Source: MGIIb-O5 sp036154155
Lineage (GTDB): Archaea > Thermoplasmatota > Poseidoniia > Poseidoniales > Thalassarchaeaceae
Assembly: GCA_036154155.1 (NCBI GenBank)
Contig: JAYZLP010000023.1
Coordinates: forward strand, 1-64,000
Direction: 5' to 3'
DNA length: 64,000 bases
In this document: positions 17,409-26,432 of the stretch, piece by piece
Position numbering within the stretch: position 1 is the first letter of the stretch
How the letters are laid out: every line of letters starts with the position of its first letter
Program-made: the position numbers and the translations under genes
The notes under the pieces: model-generated
Seen by the model: the letters and a program-made list of their open reading frames with translations, nothing else
Told to the model about the DNA's origin: nothing
The model's database searches: none

Positions 17409-20400
17409 ATGCCAATAATTGAGTACGTAGAAGACCGGATGGAGACAGAGGAGCTTTTGGAAAACCTCAGTCAACCAGTAAGGAACTGGTTCACGGACAA
17501 GTTTCCCGATTTCACGGAGCCTCAGAAGGTCGCTATACCTAGGATACTCAAGGGTGAGCACCTACTGCTCTGCTCTCCAACAGGATCGGGAAAGACGCTA
17601 ACGGCCTTCCTCACAATTATCGACGACTTGGTAAGGAGATCCCTCGATGGTTCACTCTCGGACTCCGTTCAGTGCGTCTATATCTCCCCGATTAAGGCCC
17701 TGGCTAATGACATTGAGAAGAATCTGATAGGCCCATTAGAGGAAATCAAGGAGAGGTACCTGCCCAGCAGGGCCAAGGAAATAAAAGTCGGACTAAGAAC
17801 GGGAGACACCCCTCAGAGCGAGAGGGAAAAGATGCTCAGGAAACCCCCTCACATCCTTATTACAACCCCAGAATCACTCGCTCTAGGACTCGCCTCCAAG
17901 AGGTTCAGGCCAATCCTTGACGAGATGAAGTGGCTAATTATCGACGAGATGCACTCACTGGTCCCAACAAAGAGGGGGACTCACTTATCCCTAAGTATGG
18001 CCCTAATGGACTCAGTCGTGTCTTCCGAGGTCCAAAGAATCGGGATTAGCGCGACTATGGAACCCCTTGACGCCGTCGCTGAGTTCCTAGTTGCTAGCGA
18101 CTCAAGAGAGAGGGACGAGGATAATCAGAAGGTCGCCATAGCAAAAATCTCTGGAGACAGAGAATTGGACCTTGACATCATCCTCCCAACCCCCAGATTC
18201 AGCTCAACTCCCGTGAAGGAGGTCCTCGATCACAATATAGACAGGATCAAGGAACTTGTCGAGGCACATACTACCACTCTGGTCTTCGTCAATACTAGGA
18301 ATATGACCGAGACATTCGTTCAGAAGCTAAAGGTAGCAGGTTTGGAGGGCGTAGAGGGCCATCACGGATCTATGGACAAGGCAATCAGGCTAGATGTTGA
18401 GAGGCAGCTGAAGAACGGCCTTCTCCGATGCGTGGTTTCCTCCTCAAGCCTTGAGATGGGTATAGATATCGGTTCAGTAGACCTAGTCATCCAGGTTGGG
18501 TCACCTGGATCAATAGCCACAGCTCTCCAGAGAATTGGCCGTGCTGGCCATCAGGTAGGGGGCCTTCCTCGGGCTAGGTTCCTCCCCACCTCGCCTCACG
18601 ACCTACTCGAGGTGGTCGCGCTTCAAACTGCTATACTAGAGGGTGAAATGGACCTTCTAAAATTCCCTGAAAATTGCTTGGACGTGCTAGCGCAATTCCT
18701 CATTGGACTAACAATCATCAAAGAATGGGATATTGATGAGGCATTCGACCTAGTCTCCTCTTCATGGCCATACAGATCGCTTCCCTATGATGATTACATC
18801 GAGGTTCTCGACATGCTCGACGAGGAGCGTAGGCTTTGGCTAGACTGGGAAGACAACAAGTTCGGGAAGAGAGGGTTTGCCCAGATGATATACTACACCA
18901 ATATTGGAACCATAGCCCCCGATAACAACTACCTCGTATTCACAGGGGACGGGACCCTAGTCGGACAGTTGTCATCCTCTTTCGTTTCCAGTCTCCGGAA
19001 TGGCGACGTATTCCTTCTTGGAGGCTCCACATACAGGGTTGCAAGTGTAAGGGGGACTAGGGTGAATGTTACTCCTGCAACAGGATATAGGCCCACTATA
19101 CCTTCCTGGACTGGCGAGGCCAACAGCAGGACCCACGAGCTGAGCCAGGCAGTCTTGAGGCTACTGGGGCACGTATCAATTGGAATTAGGATGGGCGAAG
19201 ACTCCGAGCCACTCCTGATTGACGCCCTAGGGCTCAATAGGCCAGTCGCACTAGCATTGAAGCAGTTTCTCGATGAGCACTCCGCGACGACATTCCAGGT
19301 TCCATCAAATGACAGAATCCTAGTCGAGCAGGTAGAAGCCCCCCTTCCCACATATGTCGTAACAACCTGCAGAGGGAGGGCATTCAATCTGGCACTGGGC
19401 TACCTTTTCGCCGGAATAGCGGCTCAGGACAATGTAATAGTTCACGAATTGTCATTCGATGAGAATGGATTCATGGCCAAACTAAGCCACGAGGTCGAGA
19501 TATCGAAAATACCCGATGTTTTCAGGAACGACTCCAGTGAGGAGGTTCTTCAGAGGTATCTCATGGATTCGCAATTGTTTGCAAAGAGATTCAGGGAAGT
19601 CTCATCAAGAAGCATGCTTAATCCTCGTAGGATAGGATCCGAGGAAGTTAGTCCCAAGCAGTTCCAACAAAAGGCAGAGGCAATCATGACAAAGCATAGG
19701 CAGTTGGATGGCTCGGTAATTATTCGAGAAGCCATGAATGAGATCATGAATGGCGATTTGGATATGAAGCAGCTAAGGAACTTCATCATGAGGATGGATA
19801 GTGAGGATGTCAGGATTGTTCATCGAAGGGTGAAGATGCCGTCCCCTCTGGGAATGACGCTTTTCATGTCAGCATTCGAGGACCTATTGAGCCTCAGAAC
19901 TCGGGCCTACCTAATCAAGGACGTAGACCCCGAGATCCTCAGGAGGCTTCTAGGTGCTCGCTCATTGGCCACAGATCTCGACAAAGAGAGAATCGGAGAA
20001 TATTACCAATCGAAGGTCGCTGTTCCGAATGACGCACTTAGCCTTCTAAGACTCATGGATATGGGAGGGGGCTTGGAGAGGCAACTCACACACCCTCTCT
20101 ACAGTGAGAAACTAAAGGGCCTCGATTTCGATACACTTAGGGGATGGGTGCACGAATTAGCTGAGAGGGGCCTGATTACAAAGGTCCGTAATACGAACCA
20201 CGAGCAAATCGATGACAAGTGGTTCTCGATGAGGATGGCCAGCGTTCATGGCACCCTGGGTTGCCTAGCCGTGGCCGGGGCTTCTGAGATGGACGATCTT
20301 AGGGCACTTTACACAGGGGGAATGACATACGAGATGGCAGAGGGCTTCAAGGGATCAGAACCCGAGAGATGGGTAGAATCAAATCTCTCCGACCCCATCG

Positions 20401-22697
20401 ACTGCCTCAGGCTAAAGCTCCTTGATATGCTGGGTTCAGAGGGCCCTCAAACATTGGAATCACTAAGTGAAAGGCTACCATTCCCCCTCGCCCAAGTTGA
20501 ATCTGTCCTTCAGGAGTTGGAGATGAGAAACCTGGTTTCAATTGGCTTCTTCACTCAGACAGACGAAGGCGAGTTTATCCTGAGGGTGGATGAGTACAGA
20601 ATAACAGGTGGAAGCGTCGAAGTTGTAGACTACAGGACCCTGCAGACTTTGCTTCTCCAGAAGTCATTCACCAAGTTCGACGAGCCTTCTGAGGCCATAC
20701 GATCACTGGCCCTAATCCAGAGAAGGGATGAGTTGCTACACAGGGTCGACAACTACAGGTTCAGGGATTGGAAAGATATCAAACACGATCCGGATGTATT
20801 CAATGGAAGACTCCTCCATAACCGAGTCGGCTACACAACTAGAGACCAACTTCCAATGCTTCAGGGGCTCAGGACTGAGCCGTGGTTAGGCGCTCTTGAA
20901 ACCGAGCTTCTGGAGAAGATTCCCGAGGAAGGAATTACTCGCACTGAGCTATTCTCGGAATACCCCCGAGGAAAGGAAAACCAGCACATACAGAAGAGCC
21001 TCAAGAGGGCCCTTTCCAATCTAGAGAGGCAACTTGTGGTAGCCAAGCAGTTCCTCGATATGCCTAACAGGAGGAGGTCAGTAGCGATATTCAGGAAGGT
21101 CCATGGTGCGATTGAAGCAATGCCCTTCCCCCAGGCACTCTCCACTCTGATAAAGAAAATCGGACCAGTGAGGCTACACACTCTACGCTTCTTCGTAAGC
21201 AGACCTGTCGAGGAGTTGGCAGAGGTCCTCAGAGAGCTAGAGTCTGACGGCAGCATATGCAGAGTAGTCGCACTGCAACCAGACCCAACTGACTACTATG
21301 CTTCCCATGAAGATGCAGAGAGGCTCCTATCCCCAATGCCCGAGGATAGGGAAATGAGGATACTTTCCCAATCAGACCCATTCTGCAGCAGGTTCATCCA
21401 GGAGGTCAGGATGATACTCAAACAGGGCTGGTACCACCCTGTCTTCAAAGGGGTCGACCCCATTGGCAGAATTCTTATGTTCGTAGTAAACGACTACCTG
21501 GAAATTAAGGACATCAACATCCCCCATTCGTATCTCGACGAATTCAAGGTGGCGTTCAACGATCTACTGGAAAACTATCGGGATAGGCTAGTGGACGTCT
21601 CAGTAATCCATGCCTTCAATGGGGTCCCAGTGCATGATTGTGACGAGAACATCCAGTCAATTCTTTCTGAATTGGGATTCTCATCCATGGGCGACGATGA
21701 GAGGTATATCAGAGGCGGAATTGTGGAACCGCGCCCCCGCCAAGAGATCAATAGGAGGCTATTCCATCGTCACAACGTCCACCAGAATAGCCGCTGGGAA
21801 AATGAGACCTTCGCCCTGAAGGATATTGACGAGCTCAGGGACGACTTCGCCTTGAGGGGACGTTGCGAGATGTTCCGTGTAGACCTCCAGTCGATGGCCG
21901 CTACAGAGCAACTACACCAAGGCACTAATCTCAGGGGCCACCAGGTCTGGGCCAGACTGCCCCATTTCCAGAGGCTACTGACGATCCGGAACATGCAGCC
22001 CGAGGACGATGTACTGGGAATCCTCGATTTCTTCAGTAACCACAATGATCCATCTGTGTTTATGGAAAGGCTGGCAATGAAGAGGGGAGAGTTCAGGAAA
22101 CTGATATCCCCATTGGTCAGGAGCGGCCATCTCGTCCAAGATTATCGCGGCGGTTTCAAGACCGTGAAACCACTTGAGGGAGTCGACCTCTGGCAGATTA
22201 AGAGTGACTACCTGAGAGACATGGTCGAGGAGTACCCTGTAATTACGATGAAGCAATTCGAGAGGCTAGCCGGAACCCCATTCGCCCCTGAGGAAATTAG
22301 TGACGTTCTTCATGAGTTTGAGGAGGATGGCACGCTCATCAAGGGCTTCCTCGTCGATGACCAACACGACATCTCATGGGGGCGCAAGGACCTTTTGGAA
22401 GTTGAGGGGATACCCAGAACAAGAGATCTAGTAATACCTCCTTCGGACTCTCTGATTCACTACTTTGGAGGGATTCTACGGGAAAAGTTCGGCTACGGCT
22501 CCGCCTACTTGGTGTTCCACAAGGAGGAGCCCATTGCCGCATTCAAGGCCAATACTAGGAACGGAACCATCGATGTCACCGATTTCGTTGGCGACTCCGA
22601 GCTTGAGAAGGAGGCCCTGAGGGTGATGAAGGAGTTCGCCTGGGAGCACCAGATGCCCCTAACGGGAGAGCTATACGAAAAGCTCAGGTCAAGATGA
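17409..22697 (+). CDS. Very large Lhr-type ATP-dependent helicase
   Basis: The 1762-residue protein has the Lhr helicase core in its first 850 residues or so. Motifs are Walker A SPTGSGKT, Ia SPIKALAND, DExH box IIDEMHSL, motif III GISATM, motif IV-type LVFVNTRN and motif VI QRIGRAGHQ. Lhr-type winged-helix and DUF4145-like regions follow. The C-terminal 900 residues have no simple motif and are rich in predicted helices. Bacterial long Lhr forms carry tandem winged helices and a YcaQ/AlkZ-like end, which this could resemble (inference). I chose ATG 17409 because AGGTG lies 9 bp upstream; GTG 17397 and ATG 17439 are alternatives. The role is probably DNA or RNA-DNA repair unwinding. Confidence 0.88.
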   Translation: MPIIEYVEDRMETEELLENLSQPVRNWFTDKFPDFTEPQKVAIPRILKGEHLLLCSPTGSGKTLTAFLTIIDDLVRRSLDGSLSDSVQCVYISPIKALANDIEKNLIGPLEEIKERYLPSRAKEIKVGLRTGDTPQSEREKMLRKPPHILITTPESLALGLASKRFRPILDEMKWLIIDEMHSLVPTKRGTHLSLSMALMDSVVSSEVQRIGISATMEPLDAVAEFLVASDSRERDEDNQKVAIAKISGDRELDLDIILPTPRFSSTPVKEVLDHNIDRIKELVEAHTTTLVFVNTRNMTETFVQKLKVAGLEGVEGHHGSMDKAIRLDVERQLKNGLLRCVVSSSSLEMGIDIGSVDLVIQVGSPGSIATALQRIGRAGHQVGGLPRARFLPTSPHDLLEVVALQTAILEGEMDLLKFPENCLDVLAQFLIGLTIIKEWDIDEAFDLVSSSWPYRSLPYDDYIEVLDMLDEERRLWLDWEDNKFGKRGFAQMIYYTNIGTIAPDNNYLVFTGDGTLVGQLSSSFVSSLRNGDVFLLGGSTYRVASVRGTRVNVTPATGYRPTIPSWTGEANSRTHELSQAVLRLLGHVSIGIRMGEDSEPLLIDALGLNRPVALALKQFLDEHSATTFQVPSNDRILVEQVEAPLPTYVVTTCRGRAFNLALGYLFAGIAAQDNVIVHELSFDENGFMAKLSHEVEISKIPDVFRNDSSEEVLQRYLMDSQLFAKRFREVSSRSMLNPRRIGSEEVSPKQFQQKAEAIMTKHRQLDGSVIIREAMNEIMNGDLDMKQLRNFIMRMDSEDVRIVHRRVKMPSPLGMTLFMSAFEDLLSLRTRAYLIKDVDPEILRRLLGARSLATDLDKERIGEYYQSKVAVPNDALSLLRLMDMGGGLERQLTHPLYSEKLKGLDFDTLRGWVHELAERGLITKVRNTNHEQIDDKWFSMRMASVHGTLGCLAVAGASEMDDLRALYTGGMTYEMAEGFKGSEPERWVESNLSDPIDCLRLKLLDMLGSEGPQTLESLSERLPFPLAQVESVLQELEMRNLVSIGFFTQTDEGEFILRVDEYRITGGSVEVVDYRTLQTLLLQKSFTKFDEPSEAIRSLALIQRRDELLHRVDNYRFRDWKDIKHDPDVFNGRLLHNRVGYTTRDQLPMLQGLRTEPWLGALETELLEKIPEEGITRTELFSEYPRGKENQHIQKSLKRALSNLERQLVVAKQFLDMPNRRRSVAIFRKVHGAIEAMPFPQALSTLIKKIGPVRLHTLRFFVSRPVEELAEVLRELESDGSICRVVALQPDPTDYYASHEDAERLLSPMPEDREMRILSQSDPFCSRFIQEVRMILKQGWYHPVFKGVDPIGRILMFVVNDYLEIKDINIPHSYLDEFKVAFNDLLENYRDRLVDVSVIHAFNGVPVHDCDENIQSILSELGFSSMGDDERYIRGGIVEPRPRQEINRRLFHRHNVHQNSRWENETFALKDIDELRDDFALRGRCEMFRVDLQSMAATEQLHQGTNLRGHQVWARLPHFQRLLTIRNMQPEDDVLGILDFFSNHNDPSVFMERLAMKRGEFRKLISPLVRSGHLVQDYRGGFKTVKPLEGVDLWQIKSDYLRDMVEEYPVITMKQFERLAGTPFAPEEISDVLHEFEEDGTLIKGFLVDDQHDISWGRKDLLEVEGIPRTRDLVIPPSDSLIHYFGGILREKFGYGSAYLVFHKEEPIAAFKANTRNGTIDVTDFVGDSELEKEALRVMKEFAWEHQMPLTGELYEKLRSR

Positions 22698-23669
22698 TTT
22701 CTCAGGATCAGGACCTTCGATAATATCCATCAGTGGCTTCAGAATTCTCAGTATGTGCCTGTGTAATTCAGGTAATATATCGAACAGTGCTATGGCCATC
22801 AGGAACATTGCGAATAGGCTGGCAAACTTCGCCGCATAACTGTGCGTGAAATCGAACATGCCGATTCCCAGAAAGGTCCAGTCAACATAAGTATCGCTGA
22901 GCCAAACAATTCCCGCATTCCTGAAGACATTCAGAACGTGAATGGTAGGCAGGACGATCAACAGCGCGCGCATTCTGCGCTTCCAGGGGACTGACCTGAG
23001 AGCGAAAATAGCTCCTACGAAGATTATCATTGATTGCAGCCCCGAGCATGCGAGGATGAAACTCACGCTAACTGGAGTCCCATCAGAGTGACTGAAAGGT
23101 ACGAAGAATCCACTTTCACCAAGTGGCTGCGTGAGGATCCACTTGCTTCCCTCCCACTGTGAGGCAAGTATGTCCCCCTCTGGCAGGTCGACCCTCATCA
23201 GTCCGACTTCGTATGACCCCATGCCTGCAAACTCAAGTAGCCATTCCGTGCTATGTGCCGTGAAACTGACAAACGCCATATTCAGCATAGGCACGCTGTA
23301 GACCGTGTAGTAAGGGATGACCGACCAAACAACCGCCCCTCTGAGCCAAACCAATGACTCTGGAGCCATCTCCCAGTTTCTAACCTCCCAAATCCCGAGT
23401 GCTATTCCCGCAGGCAACGCTCCCGCTGTCATCGCAACCAACACGGGATCAGAAATTTCCACGAAATGCGAAGACTGCAAGTAGAAGAACAAACCGAGAA
23501 ATGACCACCCTATGGCCGAGCAATATGGAGAATATGACTTATCTTGGAGGTGAAAACCTACTCCCAATAGGATAGCCCCCATCCAGCAGAATGACAGTCC
23601 CAACGTGAACTCCGTGACTCCAATTACCTCTGCCAAAGAGCCCACAAGCACCCCCACAGGCTCCTCCAT
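22689..23669 (-). CDS. Archaeosortase (exosortase/ArtA superfamily membrane transpeptidase)
   Basis: This 326-residue protein has about eight hydrophobic segments and an extracytoplasmic-looking loop of about 60 residues. Catalytic candidates sit in the family pattern: Cys208 in LACSGLQSM, Arg250 in LNVFRNAGI, and a third basic residue at His276 (DFTHSYAAK). Haloarchaeal ArtA uses a Cys-Arg-Arg set, so the His is closer to exosortases. The family cleaves PGF-CTERM-type tails so that proteins are lipid-anchored, and the surface protein at 1-3210 has such a tail. I chose ATG 23669; the longer frame adds 21 soluble residues that overlap the divergent promoter. It is convergent with the Lhr gene (9-bp overlap). 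Confidence 0.82.
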   Translation of the reverse strand: MEEPVGVLVGSLAEVIGVTEFTLGLSFCWMGAILLGVGFHLQDKSYSPYCSAIGWSFLGLFFYLQSSHFVEISDPVLVAMTAGALPAGIALGIWEVRNWEMAPESLVWLRGAVVWSVIPYYTVYSVPMLNMAFVSFTAHSTEWLLEFAGMGSYEVGLMRVDLPEGDILASQWEGSKWILTQPLGESGFFVPFSHSDGTPVSVSFILACSGLQSMIIFVGAIFALRSVPWKRRMRALLIVLPTIHVLNVFRNAGIVWLSDTYVDWTFLGIGMFDFTHSYAAKFASLFAMFLMAIALFDILPELHRHILRILKPLMDIIEGPDPEKSS

Positions 23670-23691
23670 ATGTGCCAATGAGTCATCAACC

Positions 23692-23700
23692 CGTAAATAT
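23692..23700 (+). promoter_or_regulatory. TATA-like promoter for the SIS-domain gene
   Basis: CGTAAATAT is 30-39 bp upstream of the ATG at 23731, in the 61-bp divergent gap, and is the only AT-rich element there. Confidence 0.4.
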
Positions 23701-23730
23701 GATGCCCTCGACGGACAACCCGGTAAACAC

Positions 23731-24300
23731 ATGGCATTCGACTTCGAGGAGTTCGCAAATTCCTATATTTCGGACCTAAAAAGGACGCTCAGTGAACTCC
23801 CAATGGAGCCTATTTCGTCATTTTGGAGGATGGTTGAGGAAGTCAGATCCTCGGGCGGCAGTGTACACTTCATTGGTAACGGAGGAAGTGCAGCCACTCC
23901 CTCCCATAGTGCAGGGGACTGGTCCAAGGAACTGTCTCTGAGAACTATTTCACACACTGATAACACTTCTTCACTTACCGCATGGGCAAACGACACGGAT
24001 TACTCCAACATTTTCGTTGGACAATTATCCACATTTGTAAGCGACGGTGACTTAGTGGTGGCTTACAGTGGCTCCGGAAACTCAGAGAACGTACTGAATG
24101 GAATCTCTTTCGCCAAGGAAAATGGCTGCTCAACGGCAGCAATTACTGGCGACTACAAAGGTTTGGCAGGAGGAAAACTCGCTAAGCTTGCAGACGTGGC
24201 CATTGTTGTTCCGACCACTTCGATGGAGAGGATCGAGGATGTTCAACTAGTGATTAATCACATCATCAAGGAAGCCGTCAAATCGAACAATGGGTTGTGA
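23731..24300 (+). CDS. SIS-domain phosphosugar isomerase, GmhA-like (sedoheptulose-7-phosphate isomerase family)
   Basis: The 189-residue protein has the single SIS domain of GmhA: FIGNGGSAATPSHSAGDWSKEL near residue 50 and VVAYSGSGNSENVLNGI near residue 110. GmhA turns sedoheptulose 7-phosphate into D-glycero-D-manno-heptose 7-phosphate, the first step to activated heptose for surface glycans. The next gene, overlapping by 11 bp, encodes a GmhB-like phosphatase, which supports a heptose or similar sugar-phosphate route. No kinase or nucleotidyltransferase for that route is seen in the window. I start at ATG 23731, since the upstream frame overlaps the divergent archaeosortase gene. Confidence 0.8.
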   Translation: MAFDFEEFANSYISDLKRTLSELPMEPISSFWRMVEEVRSSGGSVHFIGNGGSAATPSHSAGDWSKELSLRTISHTDNTSSLTAWANDTDYSNIFVGQLSTFVSDGDLVVAYSGSGNSENVLNGISFAKENGCSTAAITGDYKGLAGGKLAKLADVAIVVPTTSMERIEDVQLVINHIIKEAVKSNNGL

Positions 24301-24937
24301 TACAATGCTCCCACCCCAAAGGGACTCAGGAAAACTCGAACAACCACTGGATTTGATGCCGCTACCCGATATGAAAGCATGGGATGGTAGAATCGCATAC
24401 CTTGACAGGGACGGCGTCATAAACAGAGGTTTCGAGGACTACGTCAATTCAGTCGATGAGGTCGAGTTACTACCAATGGCAGCTAAGTCAATTGGCGAAC
24501 TCAGGAGATCAGGCTTCAGGGTTTGCGTTGTGACAAACCAGTCACCAGTGGGTCGCGGACTTTGGAGCAGAGAAAACCTAGCTTCAATTCATTCCGAGAT
24601 AAGGAGGCTCCTCCTCATAGACGACAAGGACGCGCATCTGGACTTAGTTCTGCATAGCCCATACGCCCCATGGGAGAACTCTTGGGCAAGAAAGCCGAAT
24701 CCTGGGATGCTGGAGGCATCAAGACAAATAATGAATCATGCTCATTCGGACTCTTCGTTATCAGGCCTAACCATATTGTACGGCCCTGATTGGAAGGATA
24801 GGCCATCAGAGGAAGGCTCAGTAATGGTCGGTGACAGGGGAGTTGACATGAAGGCATCCGCCGAATTTGGAGTAATTGGTTATAGGTGCGATCCCGATGA
24901 TGGAATTGGTGGGGTCATCGAATCTATCCTGGGGTGA
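24290..24937 (+). CDS. HAD-IIIA phosphatase, GmhB/HisB-N-like
   Basis: The 215-residue protein belongs to the HAD-IIIA histidinol-phosphate/heptose-bisphosphate phosphatase group. Motif I is YLDRDGVIN, motif II is VVTNQSPVGRG, the Lys is in ARKPNPGML and motif IV is MVGDRGVDM. In place of the metal-binding CxH loop of many GmhB proteins I see LHSPYAPWENSW, with no clear Cys cluster, so the zinc site may be lost. Next to a GmhA-like gene, the best guess is removal of the 7-phosphate from a heptose bisphosphate; other sugar phosphates are possible. ATG 24305 is an alternative start. The end overlaps the TiaS GTG by 4 bp. Confidence 0.8.
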   Translation: MGCDTMLPPQRDSGKLEQPLDLMPLPDMKAWDGRIAYLDRDGVINRGFEDYVNSVDEVELLPMAAKSIGELRRSGFRVCVVTNQSPVGRGLWSRENLASIHSEIRRLLLIDDKDAHLDLVLHSPYAPWENSWARKPNPGMLEASRQIMNHAHSDSSLSGLTILYGPDWKDRPSEEGSVMVGDRGVDMKASAEFGVIGYRCDPDDGIGGVIESILG

Positions 24938-26199
24938 TCAGGCTGACTAAATCTCTCCGTACCACAGTCATGATTGGTCTGGATGACACCGACCATCCTG
25001 ATGTAGGATGCACGACCCATGCTCTGGATTCGCTCGTGTCAAGAATATCGGAAGAACCCTGGTCTGAGATATTGGAGAGGCGCCTGGTAAGACTCTGGCC
25101 CTTTGCACCAAGGAGGACTAGGGGGAATGGTGCACTTTGCGTGATTGCCTCAGTGGAATCATCTTCAATCGATCTCTTGGAGGGAATATGTGAAAGTTGG
25201 TTTGATGACCTAGCAGAGTCTATTTCCAAGTATCCAGATAATGGTATCAAGGCATCACCTTGCCTTCTGATTTCATACAGTCGGACTCCAGAGTCATGGT
25301 ACTGGGATTCAGTCAGGGCGGAGGTCGACATAGAAAACAGGAGGGCCGAGGTAAGGGCCTCTGGCACCAAGGTACTGGAGTTAGACGAGGGATGGGGCAT
25401 TATTGGGGCTTCAGCGGCCATTTCATGGGTGCCAAGGGAGCACTCTTCGTGGGAACTAATAGCCTGGAGGGATGAAGCAAGGGTTGGTTCAGAAAGAGAA
25501 GTCAGTCACGAGGCCGTTGCTCAGATGGCGCAAAGCCATCCAGAAACGTTCCTGAACAGAGACCCCACCAAGAATAAGGGGCTGATTGCCCCTAGGACGC
25601 CATGTCCTGTTTTGTATGGCATCAGGGGCGAAACATGCAATTCAGTTACCGAAGCCCATATGTGGTTGCAAGGAAGAAACGACGTTGAGGCCAGCCATAA
25701 ATGGGCCCCGCACAGAACCAATCAAATGTCCGATGACCACTTGGTCGGAGTCTGCACAGGAACCGTACTTTCTCCACCTCATGAGGGAAGGGGGGCCCAC
25801 ACAAATCTCAGGGTTCTGGCCAATGGAAAGGTGTCCATTCTAGTGGTCTTCAAGGAGGGCGGAGAAGTCAACAGGCTAGTGAGGCAGTTAATTCCCGGAG
25901 ACCGTATTAATTGGATGGGCTTAGAATCTCCCGATGGATCAATACACCTTGAGAGGGTCTCATTGCACTCTGCTGTTCCAAGGATTTCTTCACGGCCATC
26001 GTGTTGTGGTACGACAATGAGGAGTGCCGGAAGGAACCAATCCCTCAGATGCCTCAATTGCGGCAACACTAGTGACAAGTTGTGGGTGTCAGAACCATGG
26101 TCTCCCACCGGCGTCTCTCCTGTATCCGGTTGGTTTGAGCCGTCCCCCTCGCAGAGGAGGCACCTCGCAAAGCCACTAAATCAGGGAGTCCCCACGTAA
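24934..26199 (+). CDS. tiaS: tRNA(Ile2) 2-agmatinylcytidine synthetase TiaS
   Basis: TiaS attaches agmatine to C34 of tRNA-Ile2 so that it reads AUA codons. The family hallmark IGLDDTDHPDVGCTT appears near residue 14, followed by a long catalytic region, an OB-fold-like region and a C-terminal Cys4 zinc ribbon (SCCGTTMR and LRCLNCGN). The 421-residue length fits. GTG 24934 overlaps the upstream stop in a GTGA arrangement typical of coupled translation; ATG 24970, directly at MIGLDDTD, is an equally good start. AUA codons are used freely in this window, consistent with a need for this enzyme. Confidence 0.9.
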   Translation: MIRLTKSLRTTVMIGLDDTDHPDVGCTTHALDSLVSRISEEPWSEILERRLVRLWPFAPRRTRGNGALCVIASVESSSIDLLEGICESWFDDLAESISKYPDNGIKASPCLLISYSRTPESWYWDSVRAEVDIENRRAEVRASGTKVLELDEGWGIIGASAAISWVPREHSSWELIAWRDEARVGSEREVSHEAVAQMAQSHPETFLNRDPTKNKGLIAPRTPCPVLYGIRGETCNSVTEAHMWLQGRNDVEASHKWAPHRTNQMSDDHLVGVCTGTVLSPPHEGRGAHTNLRVLANGKVSILVVFKEGGEVNRLVRQLIPGDRINWMGLESPDGSIHLERVSLHSAVPRISSRPSCCGTTMRSAGRNQSLRCLNCGNTSDKLWVSEPWSPTGVSPVSGWFEPSPSQRRHLAKPLNQGVPT

Positions 26200-26216
26200 T
26201 AAATGGAGAAACCAAA

Positions 26217-26432
26217 ATGGCCATTTCCACAGAGGCTCTCCTACAGGCCATCCTCATACTAACCGCATTGGCTCTATTGTGGCTTATTTTCAAGAGGAAC
26301 TCATTTGGCAGCACAGAGGAAGATGATGAATACTCGGGCTTAGCTAGGGACCCAGAGTCACTTTCGGAACCAACTCCAGAGGCCATTTCTGAGCTGGATA
26401 GGCTGATTCAGAAAGGATCAGACCAACGATAG
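26217..26432 (+). CDS. Small single-helix membrane protein
   Basis: The 71-residue frame has one hydrophobic helix (residues 6-24, ending WLIFKR) followed by an acidic Ser/Glu-rich tail. No family is recognised. It starts 17 bp after TiaS on the same strand, and its end overlaps the convergent RecA-like gene by 15 bp. Codon use resembles its neighbours and nothing else fills the interval, so I think it is real. Confidence 0.55.
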   Translation: MAISTEALLQAILILTALALLWLIFKRNSFGSTEEDDEYSGLARDPESLSEPTPEAISELDRLIQKGSDQR

